64,000 nucleotides of DNA from Paenibacillus ginsengarvi (GCF_003626695.1 NZ_RBAH01000001.1:372001-436000); one strand, 5' to 3'. Counted from the stretch's first letter, positions 16,358 through 24,596 are shown. The notes: a model not told the origin generated them from the letters alone. A program made the numbers and translations.

Positions 16358-17609
16358 TGCCCTGCTTCACCTCCTCAGTCGATGTGCTGCCATCCGGATT
16401 TACCTTGGCTGTATTCAATGGTACCCGGTAAGCATCTCCGCCTGGATACGGATTCTCGTTTTCTTTCCTTCGGACTTCGTTGGGTGACATCCAACCTTTA
16501 TCGAGCGCTACACCGTAAGCCTCAAACCGGCTCTTTGTATCTCCACGGAGTAGACCTTCGACATTAAATTCCGCATAGAATCCAAGCCGTCTCTCTCGTT
16601 GCGATAAGAGTTTCATTCGTAAATATTGCTCCCAGCGCACTAGCCACGGCCTAATCGTATGCACAACAAATTCGATCGACTGATGTTCGATATTATTGTT
16701 TGTGGCTCGATCAAGCTCTTGAAGCATGTGCAAAGGCACTCGAAAAATACGAGCAATCTCCGCTATCTGGAATTTCCGAGTTTCAAGAAACTGTGCTGCA
16801 TCAGGTGGAATAGTAACTTGGTGGTACTTCAATCCTTCTTCAAGGATCATCAGTTTGTGAGCATTGCTCAACCCTTGGTAGGCCGACCGAGCTTCCTTCT
16901 TGTAATTTTCAAGCGCTTTATCAGATAGCGCAGCTGGATATTCGATGACGCCACTAGGTGTTGCGCCATTACCGAAGAAAGCAGCTCCAAATTCCTCTGA
17001 AGCTATTGATAGCCCAATTGCTTCCTGGGCCAGTTTTATCGGGTTGTAGCCAACAACGCCATCAAATCCGAATCCTGGTATATGCAAGACATCAAATGCA
17101 TCTAGCCTCCGAGGTTCGTTCGTTTTCGGCAGCAACGTCCAGTAAATAAGGTTTCCTTGTTCATCCCGATCTGGGCGCGTTCGGTCTGGAAGCAGCGGCC
17201 ATAGCGCAGAAACTTGACCAGCTCCATTACGGTCAATAAAGGAATAACCATTGCCCCAGTTGCATATATGACCCTGGAATGTTTCCCTAAACGTATAGGC
17301 TGGCATTTCTGGATTTGCTTGAAAATGCAGGACCTCATATAACGGATGATTTGGCGCCCTCACCCGCTCGTCACCCTTTGCTTGATAGACATTTAGGGGG
17401 AGTGAGGCGATAGTTTCCGCTATGATTTTCACAGCCGCCCAGTAAGCCGTTACACGCATTGCCGTTTCGTCGTTAACATGCACACCTGAGAGTGTTGACT
17501 TGCCGCCACGCAACCAATCCGCTACCCATCTTTCCGGATTGGAAAGTGTGGATGACTTAATTTCGATAGACCGGTTCGTAAATGGTATTCTCAGCTTCGT
17601 TTTCCTCAC
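16338..17609 (-). CDS. Portal protein, HK97 family
   Basis: A 423-residue protein with the HK97 portal pattern (VHVNDETAMRVTAYWAAVKI; HRKYLEF-type and FRVPLHMLQ segments; a C-terminal tail rich in charged residues). It forms the dodecameric ring through which DNA is packaged and ejected. Located between large terminase and protease. Confidence 0.93.
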   Translation of the reverse strand: MRKTKLRIPFTNRSIEIKSSTLSNPERWVADWLRGGKSTLSGVHVNDETAMRVTAYWAAVKIIAETIASLPLNVYQAKGDERVRAPNHPLYEVLHFQANPEMPAYTFRETFQGHICNWGNGYSFIDRNGAGQVSALWPLLPDRTRPDRDEQGNLIYWTLLPKTNEPRRLDAFDVLHIPGFGFDGVVGYNPIKLAQEAIGLSIASEEFGAAFFGNGATPSGVIEYPAALSDKALENYKKEARSAYQGLSNAHKLMILEEGLKYHQVTIPPDAAQFLETRKFQIAEIARIFRVPLHMLQELDRATNNNIEHQSIEFVVHTIRPWLVRWEQYLRMKLLSQRERRLGFYAEFNVEGLLRGDTKSRFEAYGVALDKGWMSPNEVRRKENENPYPGGDAYRVPLNTAKVNPDGSTSTEEVKQGNEQTTE

Positions 17610-17614
17610 CCCCT

Positions 17615-19384
17615 TTAGAAGGCAGCTATGCCGCGCCTCTCATATACTGATTCCTTGGGCTTTCCGGCTGCTAAAACGAGCTTGTGCACGTCTACAACCG
17701 CATCAATAGGGTCAATCCTCTTTGTGGCTGCATCTTTTTCGAGCTTGATCTCGCCAAAGCTATTTGAGGCTGTCTTAGCGTTCGCCATTGACCACGTAAG
17801 CAGTTTGTTCTTCCGGTCATAGATAACGTTCCCGGCTTCGACTTCAAGCCGGAAATCGACTGTCGCGTCGTTCAGACTCTTTGCGCTCTGGACGATCTCG
17901 ACGCAATCCACACCAAACTCTTCAAGGTCATGCAAAAAGGCATCCGCATTATGTGGGTCATAAGCGATGCCTCGAAGCTTGAGGTTATATTTAGCGATCA
18001 AATCGCGGTAGTAGCTGATGATGTACTTGTAATCCGTTTTGACGCCCCCAAGTGTCTCGGTAACCGTGAGCAATTTGTCCTTAATCCACATGTCATATGG
18101 CGCTTTGTCTGTTTTGATATGTTCGGCCACCCTCGCAGCCGGTATAAAGCTGTGCGAGTGAATATAATATTTTCGGTGGTTGCCAGCCTGGATGGTAAAC
18201 TCCAGAGCGCCGCTTGTAAGGTCGCCGCCTTTAGATAAGTCAAGACCAAGCCAACATTCACTCCCAGTCATGTCCTCAATCGTCGTATCACTGGCACATG
18301 CTTTCCAGTGCTCCATGTTCATGTACTGATTGTCCGCAAACTGAACCCATTGATTAAGCGACTTCGTAAGGAAGTTGCGAAGTTCCTCGCCTTGCATTGC
18401 CTTCGCTTTTACTGCATCGGCCCGCAAGCTCTCTAGCGTCTGGTCGGTCCATAGAGGATTCGCCTTCGGCCAGTTCAACTCATCCCAAATGTCGTCATCC
18501 TTGTCCAATTCACAGATAAAGACGAATTGCGTTTCGTCTTCATGCGTGCCGTCAAGGATCATCTTGCAGTAGTTGTATAGCTCATAGCACGGCGAGTTCA
18601 GATCAAATCCGGCTGTGGTGATTACTGATATTAAGCACTGCTTGAGTTTCTTCGTTCCATCCGCCAAAAGCTTGTACATCTGATTGTCTTTATGGAGATG
18701 ATACTCGTCCACGCTAGCGAAATATGGCCGGAATCCATCAATGGACTTAGTATCGCGCCCTAGGGCCCGAATTTCGCCATTTGACAAATTGCAAAGGATC
18801 TTGCTGGCGTAGTCTTTGATCGTGAATAGCCCATCTTCGTATTCGGTTCCCGCAAGTTCTTCATCAGCATTGATGAACTTGAAGCATTCCTTCAGTACGA
18901 TGCGGGCCTGCATCTCTTTTGTCGCCGTGCAGTAAACCTGCGGATACTGGTATCCATCGAAATTACCGTAATACATCGTAGGGACGGCATTACCGAGCGA
19001 CTTCCCATTTTGCCGGGCTACTTGCACATATGAGGTTCGGAATCTACGGTAACCGTCTAAGGTGCGCCAGCCATGCCAACTACCGAAAATGAAATCTTGG
19101 AAGCCCCATAACACAAGCGGCCGTGGTTCTTCTCCTTCGGCAAGCGTTAGCGATTCGGAAAACTCTATCAATTCCCGCGCTTTTTCCGGGCTCCAAACAT
19201 AAGGGAATTCTTCCGTCCCTTGCCGCCCCAAGTCCCGCAGGTGCCTCTCACAAGCTTGCCGTTCCGACTTACCTACCCGACGAGGAAGTTTCCCTTCAAC
19301 AACCTCTAGCGCGTACCGTGTAACTCGGTCATCCTCAGCCAAAACATTGATCGGATAATTAACTTCCACGAGCACCACCGCCAA
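17615..19384 (-). CDS. Terminase large subunit
   Basis: A 589-residue packaging motor. The ATPase part has an A-loop/Walker A-like VARQNGKSLGN and Walker B ASVDEYH; the nuclease part has GLDLSKGGDLTS and AYDPHNADAF acidic residues. It cuts concatemeric DNA and drives it into the prohead through the portal. It overlaps the small subunit gene by 26 bases. Confidence 0.94.
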   Translation of the reverse strand: MAVVLVEVNYPINVLAEDDRVTRYALEVVEGKLPRRVGKSERQACERHLRDLGRQGTEEFPYVWSPEKARELIEFSESLTLAEGEEPRPLVLWGFQDFIFGSWHGWRTLDGYRRFRTSYVQVARQNGKSLGNAVPTMYYGNFDGYQYPQVYCTATKEMQARIVLKECFKFINADEELAGTEYEDGLFTIKDYASKILCNLSNGEIRALGRDTKSIDGFRPYFASVDEYHLHKDNQMYKLLADGTKKLKQCLISVITTAGFDLNSPCYELYNYCKMILDGTHEDETQFVFICELDKDDDIWDELNWPKANPLWTDQTLESLRADAVKAKAMQGEELRNFLTKSLNQWVQFADNQYMNMEHWKACASDTTIEDMTGSECWLGLDLSKGGDLTSGALEFTIQAGNHRKYYIHSHSFIPAARVAEHIKTDKAPYDMWIKDKLLTVTETLGGVKTDYKYIISYYRDLIAKYNLKLRGIAYDPHNADAFLHDLEEFGVDCVEIVQSAKSLNDATVDFRLEVEAGNVIYDRKNKLLTWSMANAKTASNSFGEIKLEKDAATKRIDPIDAVVDVHKLVLAAGKPKESVYERRGIAAF

Positions 19385-19964
19385 ACTTGGCGAATTTGCT
19401 CACCGGCTTATCTTCCTTCTTTGGCTTCGGTACGTTCTTTACTTTAGCCAATGGGTTCAGGAATAACCGGTCCTGCAATTTGAGCAGCATGTCCATCTTT
19501 TTATTGATGGCCGTTTCTATCTTAAGGATGCCCTCAACGCTTGCCAGTTGGGACAGATACCGGAGCGCCTTTAAATTGATTTCGTCTGCTTTCTCCGCTT
19601 GTTCAATGTACTCATGGAGTAGGTTTTCATCAATCGCGATCCTCTCGATCCGTTGGTATTGTACAAGCAGTCGTTCATACTCGCTGTATGTTTTACAATA
19701 CAATGCCAGCGTACCAACATCCGAACTGGTCAATATATCAATGCCTTGCGCGGCCGCTGCCTTGTACTCCTTCAGATGTTGCTTCCAATATGCAAAAGCC
19801 ACCGTATCATTTTTAACAAACGCCGGTGGCTTGAGTTTATCCAATTCAGTTTTTCCGAGCTTAATTTCCGCATCTTTGCGTGCTTGGATTTCTTCTTTCG
19901 TCAGTCGATTCGGATTGCCTTCGGCCAAGTGTAGGCCGATCGATTTTGCATTTCGGCCCCCCAT
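19359..19964 (-). CDS. Terminase small subunit, P27 family
   Basis: A 201-residue protein with a GRNAKSIGLHLAEGNPNRLT N-terminus and the AVGTLALYCKTYSEYERLL-type core of P27 small terminases, which recognise the packaging site. Its C-terminus is Lys-rich. Together with the HNH gene upstream this suggests a cos-type phage (inference). Confidence 0.88.
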   Translation of the reverse strand: MGGRNAKSIGLHLAEGNPNRLTKEEIQARKDAEIKLGKTELDKLKPPAFVKNDTVAFAYWKQHLKEYKAAAAQGIDILTSSDVGTLALYCKTYSEYERLLVQYQRIERIAIDENLLHEYIEQAEKADEINLKALRYLSQLASVEGILKIETAINKKMDMLLKLQDRLFLNPLAKVKNVPKPKKEDKPVSKFAKFGGGARGS

Positions 19965-20072
19965 AAGGCACCTCCAATGTCTGAAAAATTCAAAAAACGA
20001 AAGTTTACGCGAAAAAAGAGGGAACGCGGTCTCACACGGCCCACCTTCGGAGGATTTTACCCCCCCTCCCCC

Positions 20073-20639
20073 TTAATCTACTTTTGGAATGAGGGTCCTC
20101 TTCTTCTCCTTCATTAGTTTACGACCTTCTTCTATCCTCGCGCTTGTGTCGTTATATTCGTTCGAAAACTCTTGCATTTGGTCCGAAAGAGGAATTATAG
20201 TCTCCTCCGTTTCACCATCACCAACACGCAATACTCCCAGGGAACTAACAAATCCGCCTGTGGCAAAGCCATTGTTCCTTTTGCTTCGAGTCATGCCCGT
20301 CATGTACTCTACTTTATGTGTCGTGGCACTGTTCATTTCAGACTTGATTTCAATAGAGCACACACCTTCGAGTCTGACGCCATCCTGATATACTTCTATG
20401 CCACCGTTGACATTCTTTTGGACAAACACCAGTGCCGGAGCTTCTTCATACCTCAATGTGAAGTTGCTTATCCCCGTTTGATTTGTGGTATTGTCACTCT
20501 TGATGTCATCCCACCATCCAACAGGAATAGAGTGACCTCCGCAAAGCTCACAGCAGGCACCGTCTCTTCCAGACCATCCGGCTTGACGATGTTTACATTC
20601 AACGCATTCGCAGATCGTCTTCCTTCCCTTATCTTCCAT
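20073..20639 (-). CDS. Hypothetical phage protein with N-terminal zinc ribbon
   Basis: A 188-residue protein starting MEDKGRKTICECVECKH, with two Cys pairs (CECVEC and CCELC) likely binding one zinc, then a beta-rich middle and a charged helical end. ATG 20639 lies after a G-rich ribosome site inside the end of the HNH gene. No family recognised; it sits between HNH and small terminase, so a link to packaging is possible. Confidence 0.6.
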   Translation of the reverse strand: MEDKGRKTICECVECKHRQAGWSGRDGACCELCGGHSIPVGWWDDIKSDNTTNQTGISNFTLRYEEAPALVFVQKNVNGGIEVYQDGVRLEGVCSIEIKSEMNSATTHKVEYMTGMTRSKRNNGFATGGFVSSLGVLRVGDGETEETIIPLSDQMQEFSNEYNDTSARIEEGRKLMKEKKRTLIPKVD

Positions 20640-20988
20640 TACCAAACCCCCCATCCTCTCTAACTGTCTTCTGACTATGACAGGTAGCACAAAGCGACTG
20701 CCAGTTTGTCTTATCCCAGAACAGTGCTTTGTCTCCTTTATGTGGCCTTATATGGTCAACTATCGTTGCTTCTCGGACATTACCTTGTTTCTCGCACTCG
20801 ACACAAAGGGGATGCTTCAGTAACCAGCCGACGCGTGCCTTACGCCATTTACTGTCATAGCCGCGTTTTGCTGCCGATTCCCTGTACTGGTCATATCGCT
20901 GATGTTCTTCAGGCTTATGCGCTTCGCAATATGCGTTTTCGACCAACGCGTTACAGCCTTGTTTTCTACAAAACTTTTTAATTGCCAC
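20629..20988 (-). CDS. HNH endonuclease of the packaging module
   Basis: A 119-residue protein. Two Cys pairs (CVEC and CATC) frame the HNH core DHIRPHKGD...NWQSLCATCHSQKT. Phage HNH proteins beside terminase genes assist the cleavage of cos ends in HK97-like phages (HK97 gp74 type). The start is GTG at 20988 (VAIKKFCRKQGC) after GGGTGG; the longer frame runs into the divergent promoter region. Confidence 0.85.
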   Translation of the reverse strand: MAIKKFCRKQGCNALVENAYCEAHKPEEHQRYDQYRESAAKRGYDSKWRKARVGWLLKHPLCVECEKQGNVREATIVDHIRPHKGDKALFWDKTNWQSLCATCHSQKTVREDGGFGNGR

Positions 20989-21017
20989 AGATACCACCCA
21001 TTGTCGAAATTTATGAT

Positions 21018-21088
21018 TTGACACAATATCTTGTGTCGTATAATGACGTAAAATATTGGTTGATGGCACATCTTGTAGCTTGTACAAT
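21018..21088 (+). promoter_or_regulatory. Plus-strand promoter region with palindrome
   Basis: Two candidates lie upstream of the plus-strand gene at 21124: TTGATG (21060-21065), 17-base spacer, TACAAT (21083-21088); and TTGACA (21018-21023), 15-base spacer, TATAAT (21039-21044). The second one holds a 16-bp dyad ACACAATATCTTGTGT (21021-21036) in its spacer, a likely operator distinct from the CI operators at 38.3 kb. Confidence 0.6.
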
Positions 21089-21123
21089 ATGTTTATATGG
21101 AAAAGAAAGGAGGTGCTAGAAGA

Positions 21124-21576
21124 ATGTTATTTAATTCTCCACAGCCACACACACCTGTTTTTTTGAACAGCTTGCCTTACAAACGAAATGAATTAAATCA
21201 AAGTAAGCACGACCGCATTATTCAAAAGATTGCTGACGATTTCGCAAGGCAAGGTTTCATAGTTTATGCCGACCATATAAAATGGTCTATGGGGAGGCCG
21301 CCTTTATTTAATGGTCATCGCCCAGATCTCACAATCCAAGGCCAGAATGGCAGAGTAATTGTTGAAGTTGAAACATTCGATAGTTGTCTCGAATCACATG
21401 CAATTTCGCAATTGAGAGCATTTAATCGTGTAGGCATTCCGGTTATTGTTGTAATCCCTGAGGTGATACACACAATACTTGGTGCCAATAATGGACTGAC
21501 AAAGTTCAATGCGCTCAATAACAGGATCAATACATCAAAACTCTATAACGTTAAAGTCGATACCATTAAGATTTAG
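21124..21576 (+). CDS. PD-(D/E)XK nuclease-like protein on the opposite strand
   Basis: A 150-residue protein on the plus strand, against all neighbouring phage genes. The segment GHRPDL...VIVEVET places an Asp (D68) and two Glu (E81, E83) as in PD-(D/E)XK folds, but the usual Lys is replaced by Glu. The start is ATG 21124 behind AAAGGAGGTG; an ATG at 21097 precedes that site and is not used. It has its own promoter and a partner gene, so it is probably a moron expressed from the lysogen. Possible roles (DNA cleavage, exclusion of other phages) are not shown. Confidence 0.65.
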   Translation: MLFNSPQPHTPVFLNSLPYKRNELNQSKHDRIIQKIADDFARQGFIVYADHIKWSMGRPPLFNGHRPDLTIQGQNGRVIVEVETFDSCLESHAISQLRAFNRVGIPVIVVIPEVIHTILGANNGLTKFNALNNRINTSKLYNVKVDTIKI

Positions 21577-21603
21577 CCATGAGGGTAAGGAGGATCGAAT
21601 CCC

Positions 21604-21798
21604 ATGTACTCAAGCGGATATGCGCTGCGTACCTCTGCGGATTTCGATAACGCCATGTATTTCAATCTGAAAATCTCCGTTTGGCAGAACGGAGGTATTA
21701 TTGATTATGGCGGATCGATCCAGAAGCATAATAACGAATCAGTTGTCATTAATGACGGGTACTTCTTGAAGGCCGTATGCGAATTCAAAGTTCGCTAA
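21604..21798 (+). CDS. Small plus-strand protein paired with the PD-(D/E)XK-like gene
   Basis: A 64-residue protein (MYSSGYALRTSADFDNAMYF...), starting 27 bases after its partner's stop with AAGGAGG upstream, so the two are one transcript. It is beta-rich, with no signal peptide or membrane segment. Function unknown; partner or antidote to the upstream protein is one possibility, not evidenced by motif. Confidence 0.55.
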   Translation: MYSSGYALRTSADFDNAMYFNLKISVWQNGGIIDYGGSIQKHNNESVVINDGYFLKAVCEFKVR

Positions 21799-21855
21799 TA
21801 CGGCTCTTTTCTTTTTGTTAATGAAACCCCCACAAAGGAAAAGGTGTACTTTTAC

Positions 21856-21876
21856 AAAGGGCGTTTCACCGCCTTT
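21856..21876 (+). terminator. Terminator of the plus-strand pair
   Basis: AAAGGGCG...CGCCTTTTT forms a 7-bp stem with one bulged G, followed by a T run on the plus strand, 58 bases after the stop of the second gene. Confidence 0.6.
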
Positions 21877-21925
21877 TTGTATTACGGTATTACCGGCCAG
21901 TTGCGGGGTTGTTTACCCTTTACTT

Positions 21926-22045
21926 TCAGCCTCGCCGGATTACTCCGCTACGCTGGTCTTTTCGCCATGGACTGACGGACCAGATGATGCCATGCTTTTT
22001 ACTGATCCAACCGGCGAAGTTATCCGGCAATCGCTTCTTCTTCAT
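21926..22045 (-). CDS. Small basic protein in the late-region gap
   Basis: A 39-residue open frame, MKKKRLPDNFAGWISKKH..., ending VIRRG. ATG 22045 follows GAGGTG at 5 bases; an ATG six codons upstream is also in frame. The composition (Lys/Arg/Trp) looks protein-like and not random. It is the only convincing coding stretch between the plus-strand pair and 22,467. Function unknown. Confidence 0.45.
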   Translation of the reverse strand: MKKKRLPDNFAGWISKKHGIIWSVSPWRKDQRSGVIRRG

Positions 22046-22270
22046 TCGCACACCTCGTTTCATACTCCCGGCCCCACCCTCGCCATTTATCGGAGCATTT
22101 CCCTATTGCAAAAAGGCCGCCAATTGGCAGCCCTCACAATCATACCTTCGATTCGTTCGCCTCCTACGATACATTCTCAACCATATGTGGAAGCTTGCAT
22201 GATGTTTTGCTCTTTCTACAGAGTCACGAGCGCCTGTTCTCGCTACTCTGAACAAAGAACAAAATAGTAA

Positions 22271-22414
22271 GGGGATTCAAACCCCGTACCCTCACCGCAC
22301 CCTTGACGATCCACGTCTAAGGCTCACAAGCCCACAGCACGGTCGAGAGCCGAATATGATAAGGGTACAATCGGCATCACCCGAGCGATTTCGCTCTATG
22401 ATCCAACTGTACCC
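22271..22414 (-). ncRNA. Structured RNA-like element with competing stems
   Basis: On the minus strand a 52-nt imperfect hairpin (22414-22363) is closed by GGGTACA/TGTACCC and topped by GAGCGA/TCGCTC. Its 3' strand can instead pair with a downstream AGGGTAC copy (22292-22286), closing a ~83-nt multi-branched fold with ACCGTGC/GTGCGGT, GGCT/AGCC and GACG/CGTC helices. A GGGG/CCCC hairpin with loop TTTGAAT follows. It lies between the ArpU-like gene and the packaging genes. It could be a leader RNA, an antiterminator-type switch, or a packaging (cos) site made of dyads. No known RNA family is recognised. Confidence 0.45.
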
Positions 22415-22466
22415 CTGTTTAACTTGCATATTTGACGCACACTACTCGCACTTTACACGCATTTAT

Positions 22467-22670
22467 TTATGGTTCCAATGGGTGTGGTAAATTTATTTCA
22501 GCGTACCATCTTACATCATAACATTCCGGACCTTCGTTTGCTTGCCACATCGGATATCCTTCATCGTCTACAGCATCAAACGCCCATCCTTCGTATACTC
22601 TTCCATCGAATATAAACAAATACTTTCCATCTGGCCAGTTATTTTTGTCAACGCGCTTCCAGTCGATCAT
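22467..22670 (-). CDS. Small phage protein, DUF551-like
   Basis: A 67-residue Trp-rich protein (MIDWKRVDKNNWPDGKYLFIF... WYAEINLPHP). The layout (start MIDW, end W-x-x-INLP) is shared with the protein at 26,338, so the two are probably paralogues. DUF551-like proteins are common in phage accessory regions; function unknown. Confidence 0.68.
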   Translation of the reverse strand: MIDWKRVDKNNWPDGKYLFIFDGRVYEGWAFDAVDDEGYPMWQANEGPECYDVRWYAEINLPHPLEP

Positions 22671-22682
22671 TTATTTCCACCC

Positions 22683-23045
22683 CTAACCGATATCTTTGAT
22701 CGTATTTGCCACTGTCCGTATGCCCTTCTTTATTTTACGGTCTACAGTCGCAGGATGCATTATGCTCCCAAAGTGCAGTACAACCACCTTATGTCGTTCT
22801 CCACGAAGATATAGCATTTCCATCATCTTACGTGTCTCTTGGTCCTGTATAAGGCGTATAGCCCGTTCCACGACATCTATAAAGGCTTTAGCCTCGGCAT
22901 ACTTAATTTCCTGCTTCTCCGTGCGATTTGGACGCGACCCAAGTTCCTGAACGATACCCCGAAACCTTTGATACTCAGTGAGGCTGTCTTTTGTCTCGCC
23001 TATCTCCTCATCAGTCGCCTTTGGAAAAAGCTCCATCAAAAACAT
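22683..23045 (-). CDS. ArpU-like late transcription regulator
   Basis: A 120-residue helical protein. The C-terminal half (DVVERAIRLI... MLYLRGERHKVVVLHFG... DRKIKKGIRTVANTI) resembles the sigma region 4-like HTH of ArpU/late-activator proteins. It is the last early gene before the packaging operon, where such regulators switch on late transcription. The weak match means another helical DNA-binding protein is possible. Confidence 0.55.
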   Translation of the reverse strand: MFLMELFPKATDEEIGETKDSLTEYQRFRGIVQELGSRPNRTEKQEIKYAEAKAFIDVVERAIRLIQDQETRKMMEMLYLRGERHKVVVLHFGSIMHPATVDRKIKKGIRTVANTIKDIG

Positions 23046-23080
23046 GCTCTCACCATCCTCTGTTGTTTGTCAAGTACAGA

Positions 23081-23140
23081 TTATGCAGCAGAATCGGTCG
23101 ATATTGGAAGCATTTGGGTCGGAAACTTGTTACGTTTCAT
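23081..23140 (-). CDS. Possible 19-residue peptide
   Basis: ATG 23140 preceded by GGAGGG at 7 bases; peptide MKRNKFPTQMLPISTDSAA. The ribosome site is as good as those of neighbouring genes, but the length gives little coding evidence. It may be a leader peptide for the ArpU-like gene. Confidence 0.3.
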   Translation of the reverse strand: MKRNKFPTQMLPISTDSAA

Positions 23141-23167
23141 CGGTATCCCTCCTACCCCTTGATTCCT

Positions 23168-23215
23168 TGATTCGGCCCCCGGCTTTGCCTGGGATTATTC
23201 GGTCGATCGATGACG
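23168..23215 (-). repeat. Dispersed GACCGAA repeat, copy A
   Basis: One of five copies of a ~48-bp element with core CATCGATC(C)GACCGAA and tail GGGGGCCGAATC. This copy is read on the minus strand and lies between the gene at 23,216 and the peptide at 23,081. Confidence 0.55.
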
Positions 23216-23557
23216 CTAACGCCTTGACTGCTCCCAAATCTCCGTGTTGATCTTCCGCTTTTCTTCATGCTGCCGCTTTTTCTGGTACGCATCCGGTAAT
23301 TCTCGTTGATTGTGGAGCTTCATGTGATGCGGGCAAAGGTGCCGGTCTCTTGATACCTTGTTCGCACATTTTTCGCACATCGGCAGATCACATGTTTCAT
23401 ATTTGTCGCCAGAATTAGCCTCTTTGAATGCTTTGTAACTGCCTTTTACCCATATGAATTCGTTGTTATATGCAATGATGAAGTCACACCAGCGAGTTAC
23501 CGGGTTACGCCGGCATACAGCACATATGCCGTTTTCACCGAACGAAGCTTCAGGCAT
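23216..23557 (-). CDS. Zinc-finger-like phage protein
   Basis: A 113-residue protein with CAVC near residue 12, C-x-L-x-MCEKC in the middle and CPHH at about 75, a pattern for one or two zinc sites, then a charged helical C-terminus (QKKRQHEEKRKINTE). Possibly DNA- or RNA-binding. Start ATG 23557 with GGAGGG upstream. No family recognised. Confidence 0.65.
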   Translation of the reverse strand: MPEASFGENGICAVCRRNPVTRWCDFIIAYNNEFIWVKGSYKAFKEANSGDKYETCDLPMCEKCANKVSRDRHLCPHHMKLHNQRELPDAYQKKRQHEEKRKINTEIWEQSRR

Positions 23558-23572
23558 CTTGGGTATCCCTCC

Positions 23573-23800
23573 TTAGTGCCCAGAAAGTGGCGCATAATTC
23601 ACATAAATGATGATCCGATGACCCGTTTTGCGATCCCCGGCAAAGTGCCAAATGTCTGTTACCTTCAGCCGATGCGTTTTCCCGTCGCTTTTGGTAGAAA
23701 TGTGCTCGCCGATTCGCGGCAAGATGCGTAACCAAACGTTCGTTACCAGCGTTTCATCAGTGTTATTGATCCTTAGCTCACATTCGAAATATTCACCCAT
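23573..23800 (-). CDS. Hypothetical small phage protein
   Basis: A 75-residue beta-rich protein (MGEYFECELRINNTDETLVTNV...). It overlaps the end of the upstream Ea22-like gene by 8 bases, which supports real translation. No family recognised. Confidence 0.6.
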   Translation of the reverse strand: MGEYFECELRINNTDETLVTNVWLRILPRIGEHISTKSDGKTHRLKVTDIWHFAGDRKTGHRIIIYVNYAPLSGH

Positions 23801-24170
23801 TCGTCTGTTCCCCTTTCCTTAGTGCCTCCCTAGCCAGTTTCACCATTTTCCGAGCGACTTGGATATCCGTTCCTTCTTCCTCATAAGCCGCGATTATAAA
23901 TTCCAATGCTTTCGTGTATCTGATGTTTTCGTTGCCGAGGTTCTCGTTTTCTTCGGTCTGTCTCTCTACTTCCCCGATCAGAGATTCTATTGTTTCAGGA
24001 GCCCTTGAGATAAGTATCCCATTGTCGTACCACTGTATGTTTTTGCATATTGCGAAATCGCCGTGTGTGTCATGTCTTGGACCAATTTCGTCATACTCAT
24101 ACGAGTATTCCCACGGTCCCGGCGTTGCCGCCGCAAGCATCTTCTTTATCTCCGCTATATTGGGTTTCAT
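23793..24170 (-). CDS. Ea22-like phage protein
   Basis: A 125-residue protein starting MKPNIAEIKKMLAAATPGPWEY. The A-T-P-G-P-W segment is characteristic of Ea22/Ead-like early phage proteins of unknown function; a coiled coil follows (ESLIGEVERQTEENENLGNE). ATG 24170 has GGGAGGT upstream; the longer frame to 24218 is rejected because it overlaps the small gene upstream. Confidence 0.7.
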   Translation of the reverse strand: MKPNIAEIKKMLAAATPGPWEYSYEYDEIGPRHDTHGDFAICKNIQWYDNGILISRAPETIESLIGEVERQTEENENLGNENIRYTKALEFIIAAYEEEGTDIQVARKMVKLAREALRKGEQTNG

Positions 24171-24174
24171 GGGG

Positions 24175-24309
24175 TTACCTCCCCTCGGATTTATGCTTCG
24201 AGCACTCTGTAATCCCAATCCCTTGAACGACTACTACATCCTTAATTGACTTCACAGGACATTTGTTTTCAAAAAAGCTGCCGTAGAAGCATGAACTACA
24301 TTTATCCAT
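24175..24309 (-). CDS. Small zinc-cluster protein
   Basis: A 44-residue frame with four cysteines (MDKCSSCFYGSFFENKCPVK... ITECSKHK). ATG 24309 is preceded by GGAGG and AAGGA. The TAA lies 4 bases before the next gene's ATG, giving operon spacing. The Cys pattern strongly suggests a real metal-binding peptide. Confidence 0.6.
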   Translation of the reverse strand: MDKCSSCFYGSFFENKCPVKSIKDVVVVQGIGITECSKHKSEGR

Positions 24310-24331
24310 TCCTTACATACCTCCATAATGG

Positions 24332-24380
24332 ATTGATCCGGCCACCGCTTACGCTGAGTCTATTCGGTCGCAACGATGGC
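24332..24380 (-). repeat. Dispersed GACCGAA repeat, copy C
   Basis: Minus-strand copy with GCGACCGAATAGACTCAGCG and tail GGCCGGATCAA. It overlaps the 3' end of the gene at 24,360 and forms an inverted pair with copy D upstream of that gene. Confidence 0.55.
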
Positions 24381-24572
24381 CTTTGGCAAAATCTTTTCAA
24401 AAAATCTACTTCCACAACCACATGGAGATGGTGGGCGTACTTCTTGCTCACTTTCATGAATCGTTTTGCAAGTGGAGCATTTCCATGTCTTTGACTTCAT
24501 GCCGCCACTGCTGTGTAGAATGATATTGTCCGGAAGTCTTCCCATTATTTGCATCACTTCGTGTTCGTTCAT
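24360..24572 (-). CDS. Zinc-ribbon protein between inverted repeats
   Basis: A 70-residue protein with CSTC and CGCG cysteine pairs (about residues 32-53), a likely zinc ribbon. ATG 24572 has GGAGGA upstream. The gene is bracketed by repeat copies D (upstream) and C (overlapping its end) in opposite orientations, so it looks like a single-gene cassette. Confidence 0.62.
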   Translation of the reverse strand: MNEHEVMQIMGRLPDNIILHSSGGMKSKTWKCSTCKTIHESEQEVRPPSPCGCGSRFFEKILPKAIVATE

Positions 24573-24596
24573 AGTTGTTCCTCCTTCGTATTTTGC

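Noticed and set aside
21815-22267. Long plus-strand open frame (150 residues)
   Set aside because: Pro/Ser-rich composition, no ribosome site, and it covers a terminator and a minus-strand small gene; reads as a shadow.
22271-22368. tRNA gene suggested by TTTGAAT loop and cloverleaf-like helices
   Set aside because: The T loop lacks the invariant C, the acceptor strands do not pair around the T arm, and no proper anticodon stem forms; kept only as an RNA-like element.
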